Shown: one piece after another, positions 56,746-64,000 of the stretch
How the letters are laid out: each line of letters opens with the position of its first letter
How positions within the stretch are numbered: the stretch's first letter is position 1
DNA from: Tanypteryx hageni
Lineage: Eukaryota > Arthropoda > Insecta > Odonata > Petaluridae
Reading direction: 5' to 3'
DNA: 64,000 bases
NCBI GenBank assembly: GCA_028673005.1
Contig: CM054113.1
Coordinates: 35,282,117 to 35,346,116 of the forward strand
The notes under the pieces: generated by a model
What the model was told of the DNA's origin: nothing
Seen by the model: the letters and a program-made list of their open reading frames with translations, nothing else
The model's database searches: none
Position numbers and translations under genes: made by a program

Positions 56746-57700
56746 AACCATGACTGCTTCAAGGTAATAGGCTGCGTTTAGTGTGGATACAGTGAACCCA
56801 GGTTGTCTCGGTGTCGGCCTAAAGGGCGGAGAAGACAGAAAATGGGCCAGACAAAGGGGAAGAAGGAAGTCGAAGGGCGAGGAGGAGTTAAACAAATATG
56901 GGGACTGTTTTGAATGTCCGATGAGTTACCCGTCTTACGGGAATAATAATATGTCACTGTAACCCCATACGCCCTCTATAAATGCAGCATTAAATAAGAG
57001 GCGGAGAGAGAGGTAACGCGCTAAAGGTCCAATTTTGACGCTTTCGCTGCTTGCTTAAGCGGAAAGGAGAAATAATTAATTCGATAAACACTGGAACGAG
57101 CCACGTGAATGGTTGGCATTCGGTGACGAAGGATGAGCGTAAAACTAAAAGTGGCTGAAATATTTTTTCTTAAAAGTCTGAGGATCCAAAAGGATTACGT
57201 AACATCCTACAGCTACAAGTGATTCTTTGGATAGAAAACTAATTTTAGGGATAATTTGGAACAGATTAGTTTCAGCAATAATACGCCGTCTTTTTTGGTC
57301 AAGACAAAAATCCAAGTTCCGGGAATGAACCGCGTTTATAGCCTTTTATGAAATGAGAATGAAATATATTCTCATTCGATTTCGTCCTTCGGAATCCTAC
57401 TCGTGATTACTAAAGCACTAAATAGGTAAAGCTGAATATTTACTGGTATTTTAATAAAGATTTGGCCGGTCATTCTTCACTAACGTACAACGTGACGCAC
57501 GGAGGTTTACATAATGACATTTATATAATAAATTTAGAAAAGAATAACCCATGATGAATTTATTTAAATGTGTTATTTCAAACGATATGGGAAGGTTTTA
57601 ACATAAACCTTTTCGTGGAAACAAAAAATTAGAAAATAAAAAACGTGAAAATTTGAAGGATTGCAACAAAGAAAAATCGGTAATCTTGCGCTGCTTTGTT
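56746..57700. other. Non-coding, partly GC-richer sequence
   Basis: The first 350 bp are GC-richer and purine-rich, the rest AT-rich. No coding or repeat partner recognised. Confidence 0.4.
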
Positions 57701-57872
57701 TCTTAGTAATGACATCCTCAAAATATTATCCATTATACGTCAAAAGACTTGCCTATGGGTTACCTCGCAAGATATTTCTTTCTCTTTCTTAGTAATGACA
57801 TCCTCAAAATATTATCCATTATACGTCAAAAGACTTGCCTATGGGTTACCTCGCAAGATATTTCTTTCTCTT
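57701..57872 (+). repeat. 86-bp perfect tandem duplication
   Basis: TCTTAGTAATGACATCCTCA at 57701 recurs at 57787, and the whole 86-bp unit is repeated without a visible mismatch. The identity suggests a very recent event or an assembly slip. Confidence 0.95.
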
Positions 57873-58374
57873 CCTTCGTCTCTTTGATTACGTCAAGGAA
57901 CCACAGAAACAAATACGTGGGCTCGCATTTTTTAATCTTTTAATTTTATCTTCTCGTACCACATTTTTTCTTTTTCATTTATTTAAGAAAAAGATATGCA
58001 AAAAGTTGCAGCTTACAAGTAGTAGATACGATAAAGATGAAACTATAAGATTTCTAAATTAACAAGAATATCCTATTGAATATCTTAAAATTTATCAATG
58101 ATAATTTATGAAGAATATTATTAAGACAACGAGCTGAATTACCCGTTGAACATCAACGTCCCGTAGTGTGATTAAAATTTAACTTCTGTGTATGTGTGTG
58201 TGTATATAGTAAATGTACTTATTTGATTAATTAATAAATTCCTGACAATCATTTGAATTGTCCCAGAAAATGAAGCGCTTGAAATTTATTACATTCTGGC
58301 ATCAATTTACGACTTGATTTGCCACTCTTTGGCTCCGTTATTTTTCCTCTTCGTATATTTACTGAATACTAATA

Positions 58375-58870
58375 TTCTTCAATTATTAACGTTGCAATCT
58401 ATTAAGTTTGACATTGCGCGAAGCAAATTGCACAATTCTTTCGTCTATTTGAAGGCTTAATAGACTGTAATTCAATCGGAGGTTGCCTCCGAAGGCGGAT
58501 CACCTTGGCAACACCCGGATAGAGTACGAAAAAGCCATAAAATTTCGAAAGGAAATGCGTGTTTCTGACAAATTCTTCCGTGTAACATCTAACATCGTAA
58601 GAAAAAGATATTTTATAGTTTTAGCCGCCGAATAAAACAAATGCGGAGAAACTCGATCCACATTGCATATTTTAATGAACAAAGCCTTAAAACTTGAAAA
58701 ATCGAAAATTGTCTCCAGGAGTCGAATCCGGGACTTAATCCGGGATGTTTGATTTTTCTAGGGAACATATCATGGGGGTTAACGATTATGAAAGTTTCAG
58801 GTCTTAATTTCATTGGAAAATGTCCAAAAATGCCGGGACAAACAGACAGACGGACACTTGAGAATTATTA
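58375..58870 (+). repeat. Repeat family 5, copy 2
   Basis: Partner of 50270-50830, sharing TCTATTTGAAGGCTTAATAG, TCAATCGGAGG, TTGGCAACACCCGG, GAGTACGAAAAA, AATTCTTCCGT and GGAGTCGAATCC. It ends with AAACAGACAGACGGACAC. It contains an extra GC-rich inversion-like piece (TTGCCTCCGAAGGCGGATC) not seen in copy 1. Confidence 0.8.
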
Positions 58871-61024
58871 TATAAGGATGCTATATTTTATTAGGACACA
58901 AGCAGCTTAGGAAACTAATAAACATTGTCCATTTTGATTTATCACCTCATCTTATCAACTTATAAAAAAAAGTCCGTAAGCACTAAAATAATTAAATCAA
59001 TTAGATATTTCAGGACGGCCGAAAATGAAGGTCATATGAGTCGAAGGCACGAAATTTACCATGTATGTATACAACAAAAATATCGATAAAATTCAAAAAG
59101 AGACAAGTCTGAACTTGACGAGAAATCAATCCCAAGTCTAATGAATAACACTAACTAGCTATGAATGTTCAAGATTTATCATTTCAGCAAATATGATAGC
59201 GTTAACACGGTACCACAGCCTCCACTTAACGTCCCCACAGAGTTAATGCTAATGGGAACTTACCTTATCTCACAAGATGGAATTCATTACTTATGTATGC
59301 TGATGGAATATGTGTGTAAGACCAAGACTCCATTCTCGGACGACGTTAAACCTATTCGCCTCTACGCTTAAAATTTAAGGCCTTTATGTTATCTATATTT
59401 AAGATTACTAAATTACAAATTAGACCTACATAGCAATTGAATATATTACGCGAAACATCGCAATTCTCCTTGAAAGAACGAAAAAATAATTTCGCGTTTT
59501 ACTCTTAACGCTTTGTCAAGACAGCCACGTTAACTATTTAAGCGCCTCTTTAAAATGGCTACGACGTATCGGTAGGCTATCGCTCAGAAACAGGAACGCG
59601 AATTTTTCTATGAACATAATGACTATCCGCCATTCCTCGGCTTTTTGCCGGCCTACTTTGGAAACCCTCTCCCAAACTCGTTTGGCTAACGACGAGAAGA
59701 AAAAAGAACGGCCGCAGACGCAAGTCGACGGTCCTCGGGATTCCAAATGCTTTCATAGTTTCCTTTACATTTTCTATTTCATCTTCTCTCGCCGCCGAGA
59801 GATCGTGTGGGATGTTACCGCCGGTTTTTCCTAAACCTCTCTACTTAGCATCGGGTTAGGAGGGATTTTTGCTGCGGCTGAAAGAAAAAACTGGCAGACA
59901 CGCCGCCTCTCCTATGGTAACCCCCCCCCCTCCCAGCGCGTAAAATAAAGAGGATATGCCCCTCTAGCTTGTGCGACCCAGATTCGGGGGGAAAAAAGAA
60001 GGAAAATTTAGAGCCACTTCGCAAAAGTCTCCTTGGCTGAGACTGCGAAGTGATACTATACATATATTTGGAAAAGCTGTTTCTATGAGAGACTATAACT
60101 GAAAGCAGCATTAATGCCCAATTACGTCACGTTGAATAATTTTATCGGGGTACGACGTAAACTGTCATGAAGTGATGTATTTCCAATTATGGAGAGGAAA
60201 AAGAGACCTCTCCGGAAGACTTTTTTTAACGGCGCTGTCGTAGCTATAGTGTCGGAGAGGGAGAGATCTGCTCCTTTAGGAAATGCATTTTAAATCTCTT
60301 ATGACGTAAGTCCTCAAAACTCGGCTAATCATGGTCGGCCGTAGGAAAAAAATTTCATGACAGAGGTTTATCTCTAAGCTTGTACATAAGTCAAATTTAT
60401 CGATTTGATGCAGGATTTTAAAGTCAAAATTTATAAAATCATCCTAGAACTATACTTAATCCGTGTTTTGCGGACATGAAATTTTTATCTTTGTTAAATT
60501 CCGTGCTACATATGTCAATCTCTCTGTCAATTATGAGTTAAGTAATTTCATCTTTATGTAGATCATAATGCTAGTCCAGTACAGAATTGTCGAGCGCGTC
60601 TCATGGCTGAGAGTATACGCCAGAATAAGCATTTTGTTATAAAAAATTGAAAAATTAAGTACTTTCGGTTTTCCCAACAGCCATAAGAAGGTTTTTAATT
60701 TTTTTACTTCAATGCTTTTTCTGGAATTAACCCGATGCACTAAAATTAATAATTCAGATAAAAGGAAGGTGAAGACAAGAAATTTTTACATAGTTCATGT
60801 ATTAACATAAATAAATATTTTATAAACAAAGACAAATATAACAAGTTCTTTCATTAGTTCATTCAAAATAATCATTTGTTAAATTAAGTTAATACGAAAT
60901 AATGATATTGATTGTTGAAAGGAAACAAAATTGTTCAAATTCAATCTAATAGTTCGTTTAAGGCGAGGGACACGCCTGATATTTTTCGTCGATGTAAGAA
61001 GTATTGAAGGTGTAGCCCACTAAT
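58871..61024. other. Mostly unique sequence with GC-richer, CG-containing blocks
   Basis: 59480-60330 is GC-richer than the rest and has a run of ten C at 59921-59930. Small frames on both strands overlap each other, and none shows a family motif. No repeat partner in the window. It may be unique host sequence near a gene. Confidence 0.35.
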
Positions 61025-61462
61025 TTAGCACAGGAGAGGGAGGAAGCCCAAGAACAAAACGAGATATTTGCGTATAAATCCGCGATAAATCTGTAATAGT
61101 TCTCGGAAGCTCAGGGGATCGATTATCACAAAGCACTTAGAGGCGAAGGACGAAGATGGATGGCCGCTGTTTTTATTCTGGACGGTCTCCGTTCTCTCGC
61201 TTTCACTCCCGGTGACTAAAATAAAAAAGCAACATGGCGACGGAGCGCGTGGGCTGAACGAAACGGGAAAAATTCTTTTAAAGCATGATGGACGACTTTC
61301 TCCCACCGAGAGAAAGGTCTTTGACCTTATAATGAGGCAATTATCCACTCTTCCGTAGCATGGTTTCCGAATGACTCTACAAACGTCATATATCCCCGTA
61401 AAAGTAAATAGATTTCCCAATAAGGTGGTGGGCTTAATGCTAAGTTGTCCTCGGCGAAACAA
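61025..61462 (-). other. Unrecognised 145-codon open frame
   Basis: An open minus-strand frame in a GC-richer block, with Cys, Ser and Phe common. I see no domain, signal peptide or motif. It could be an unannotated exon or chance. No splice-site pattern supports it strongly. Confidence 0.2.
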
Positions 61463-61975
61463 ATGTTCCTCTGTTATGCGTTTGCCGTCGTAAAATTGGA
61501 GGACTTCACCCTGTGTGTGACAAAAAGATGACGAAAAACATAGGAAAAGAAACTTGGTAGAATATACCTACCTACCTGTGACCATTTTTTGTTCTACCTG
61601 AAATTATTCATTTGATATATATTGTCGAGCTTCTATTTTCCGAGTTTTCGATAACTTGGTTGAAATATTTATTCGTTTGCATTAAGTAGCATCAGTTTTC
61701 TATAGGAGTTTTTCATCTCCACCTTGTATTCGCCCAATTTCGTTAATATAATACATAGCTATCATATAATCATCCCTTCTTGCAGTCATGTTTGTGGTTA
61801 TCATTATAAATAGCTGTTTTTACATACATATATATATTAACTTAAGGAAATGAAATGAGGGTGGCAACAAGATGTTGAAGGAAGCCCACCGGACACTTAT
61901 CAAGTCGAGGACCAAGTTGGCAGGCTGCTGGGGGCGTTGAAGAGACACGTTAAACACACGAACACAAAAAGCAGA
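61463..61975. other. Non-coding sequence
   Basis: Nothing recognised. The stretch ends in a short ATATAT run (61976-61990) that abuts the truncated LINE. Confidence 0.4.
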
Positions 61976-61990
61976 TATATATATATATAT

Positions 61991-64000
61991 CCTGTGTACT
62001 ACTTCCATCCTGTGCTAAAATACTGCCGAGATATTTGAAACTACTTACTTGTTCCAATTTTTGGCCATTTACCATTATATTTAATTCTTTAAGTTCCTTT
62101 GAAACCACCATGACTTTCGTTTTTTCTGTATTGATCTTCATTCCATATTGTTGGCCAACCTCAACTAGTCTGTCTGTCATCCTCTGAAGCTCTTTCTCGC
62201 CTTCTGCTATTAAGCCCTGATCATCTGCGTATTTAATGGTGGTAATACCTCCTATCTTAAATCCTTTCTCTTCCATCAACGCTTCTTCTGTTATTGTTTC
62301 TGCATAAATATTAAATATCGCTGGTGAAATAGGACAACCCTGCCTCACTCCCCTCCCTATTGAAGTACTTTCTGTTTCTTCTCCTTCAACCCTGACTCTA
62401 ATCTTTTGATCAAAGTAAAGGTTTTTAAGCAGTCTTTTATCTTTCCAATCTATTCCTATTTTGTTTAAAATACCCAGCATTTTATCCCATTTCACTCGGT
62501 CAAAAGCTTTCTCCCAATCTACAAAACAAAAATACATATCTTTATTGACTTCTAGCGCTCTTTCTATCATCATCCTCACACATCCTATAGCATCTCTAGT
62601 CCCCCTTCCTCTTCTAAAACCAAACTGATTATCTTGCAGCTCCTTTTCTATTTTACATTCAATTCTTTTGGTTATTATTCTGGTTAGAACTTTAGCTGTA
62701 TGAGAAATTAAACTAATAGTTCTGTAGTCCTTAAAACATTTTGCATTGTTCTTTTTCTCCAGTGGTACCATCACAACATCTAAAAAATCTTCAGGCCATA
62801 TGCCAGTATCATATACTTGGTTAAAAATTTTGTGAGTTGCTTAACTGCTTTAGACCCCAAAACCTTAAGAACGTCCACGGGTATATCATCACTCCCAACA
62901 TGTCATCAATTGCTCTTTTAACTTCAGACTCGAGAATACTTGGTCCTAGCTGATCTTTTTCCACATCCTCTTTTTCATTTAATTCAATATTTCTTGACTT
63001 TCCTTCTTTATCATACAGCACCTCAATGTACTCTTTCCAGACATTCTTTACATCGTCTGGCTCCGATACTATTTTACCACTTTTGTTCATGATTCCTTTA
63101 CGTCCTATATTTCTTGCTTTTTTCTTGAATAGTTCCCTTGCTTTGCTATACATGAGGTCTGTTCTACAAATTCTTTCACATTCGACAATCTCCTCGCATT
63201 TCTCATTTATTCACTGTTGTCTGGCTTTATCTATTTCCCTTCTAAAAGCATTATTTAACTCCTTGTACTTTCTTTGGCCTTCTTCAGTGTTTATGTTCTT
63301 CCACTTTCTCTGCTCTTCCATTTTTTGCAGCATGGCTGCTGTGATCCAGGGTTTTTTGTTTCTTTCACCCGTTATCTTTCCTACCTTCTTTTTCATTACA
63401 TATTTAATGTTGCTATGGATGTATCTCCACTCCTCATTTACATTCTTCTTATTTTCTTCAGCTCTCTCCCCCAACCTTTCCTCCAGCTCAGTCATGATAG
63501 CCTCCTTGTTTTTAAGGAGTTCCTCTAAGTTCCATTTCTTGTTAACTCTTATGTTTCTCTTAACGCTCTTCAGTCTACATTGTATATTTGCCACCAAAAG
63601 GTTGTGGTCAGAATCGATATCTGCCCCTGGTAGTGTTATCACATTTTTAATGCTATTTCTAAATCTTTCATTGACTAGTATAAAATCTATCTGGTATCGT
63701 CTCTGGTCCCCTGGGCTTCTCCATGTGTAAAGTCTCCGCTGGTGATGCTTAAACCATGTATTAGTTACAATTAATCTATTTCTATAGCAGAATTCCACAA
63801 GTTTATCCCCTCTTTCATTTCTCTTCCCTAGTCCATATTTTTCCACTATGTTATCTTCCTGTCCCTCTCCGACTACACTGTTCCAATCTCCCATTACTAT
63901 GGTGGTGATCCTTCCTTTTCCCTCCTCCTCCAATATCTCCATAATCTGTTCATACATTTCATATATTTCGTAGTCGCCAGCATTAGTTGTTGGCATATAC
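61991..64000 (-). pseudogene. Second, different RTE-type LINE, truncated at both ends
   Basis: The minus strand enters the window inside the endonuclease (VYMPTTNAGDYE), then GDWNSVVGEGQED, a YTWRSPGDQRRYQIDFILV stretch with the residues expected before SDH, and DIDSDHNLL. A TGA at 63211-63213 replaces the Trp of the NWLKGK-like site. Frameshifts near 62890 and 62790 follow. RT motifs are FVDWEKAFDRVKW, GRGVRQGCPISPAIFNIY and KYADDQ, then the thumb KINTEKTKVMV and SSFKYLGSILAQDGSSTQ. Here coding stops at an ATATAT run at about 61990, so the C-terminal 200 residues are missing. It aligns throughout with the ORF at 38474-41470 but only with moderate identity, so it is a separate lineage. Confidence 0.92.

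Noticed and set aside
56098..56746. 172- and 74-codon frames on the minus strand
   Set aside because: Low-complexity Ser/Leu/Pro/Phe translation of the GA-rich tract.
63026..63730. 234-codon plus-strand frame
   Set aside because: Antisense of the minus-strand RTE; Phe/Leu/Ser-rich mirror of a Lys/Glu-rich protein.
1..64000. CRISPR array, operons, rRNA genes or prophage
   Set aside because: No regularly spaced short repeats with unique spacers, no clustered co-directional long ORFs, and no rRNA-like conserved segments. The window is eukaryotic.

Overview
This window looks like repeat-dense, AT-rich DNA from an arthropod, most likely an insect. Nothing points to a prokaryote: there are no operons, no Shine-Dalgarno-led genes, no CRISPR and no rRNA. 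The only convincing host-gene sequence is two phase-matched exons on the minus strand (34880-35020 and 32107-32292). They encode transmembrane segments 5 to 7 of a secretin-family (class B) neuropeptide receptor of the insect DH31/PDF receptor type. Their 2.6 kb intron carries a decayed piggyBac element.

Almost everything else recognisable is mobile DNA. From left to right: a 1.9 kb element with an 880-bp internal duplication and a terminal hairpin (860-2760); a TIR element (2887-4245) with a second MITE nested inside it (3517-3728); a Tigger/pogo transposase pseudogene (6955-7850); copy A of a 5750-bp near-identical duplication (11320-17069); a Penelope-like element with 194-bp inverted arms (17242-19394), lying next to a hAT transposase pseudogene that is also interrupted by another repeat (19395-21205); a TIR element (22200-23940) interrupted by a second copy of the first family; and copy B of the duplication (25114-30863). 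Copy A lies inside a longer LINE and a longer Penelope-derived tail that only copy B retains.

Further right are the receptor exons with the piggyBac remnant; diverged tandem repeats (36.7-38.3 kb); a full-length RTE-type LINE (38311-41508) whose single 999-codon frame is broken by only two nonsense codons and which has a likely target-site duplication; two tandem copies of a CT-tract-bearing repeat with a hAT-type MITE inside (41.5-44.7 kb); a (TA)n microsatellite; a degraded second Penelope element (47.5-49.4 kb); a pair of copies of a tRNA-box-containing repeat (50.3 and 58.4 kb); a tRNA-derived SINE fragment (52.8 kb); an internally deleted mariner with intact TIRs and TA target duplication (54539-55118); a pogo-like MITE; a long GA-rich tract; an 86-bp tandem duplication; and, at the right edge, a second and clearly different RTE-type LINE on the minus strand that runs out of the window.

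I found no new multi-gene system. The most unusual items are the near-perfect 5.75-kb duplication, which clips two elements at its edges; hammerhead-ribozyme-like cores in the Penelope inverted arms and in the duplicated Penelope tail; the almost intact RTE; and the orderly nesting of elements. All assignments come from reading motifs, TIRs and splice sites by eye. No database search was possible.
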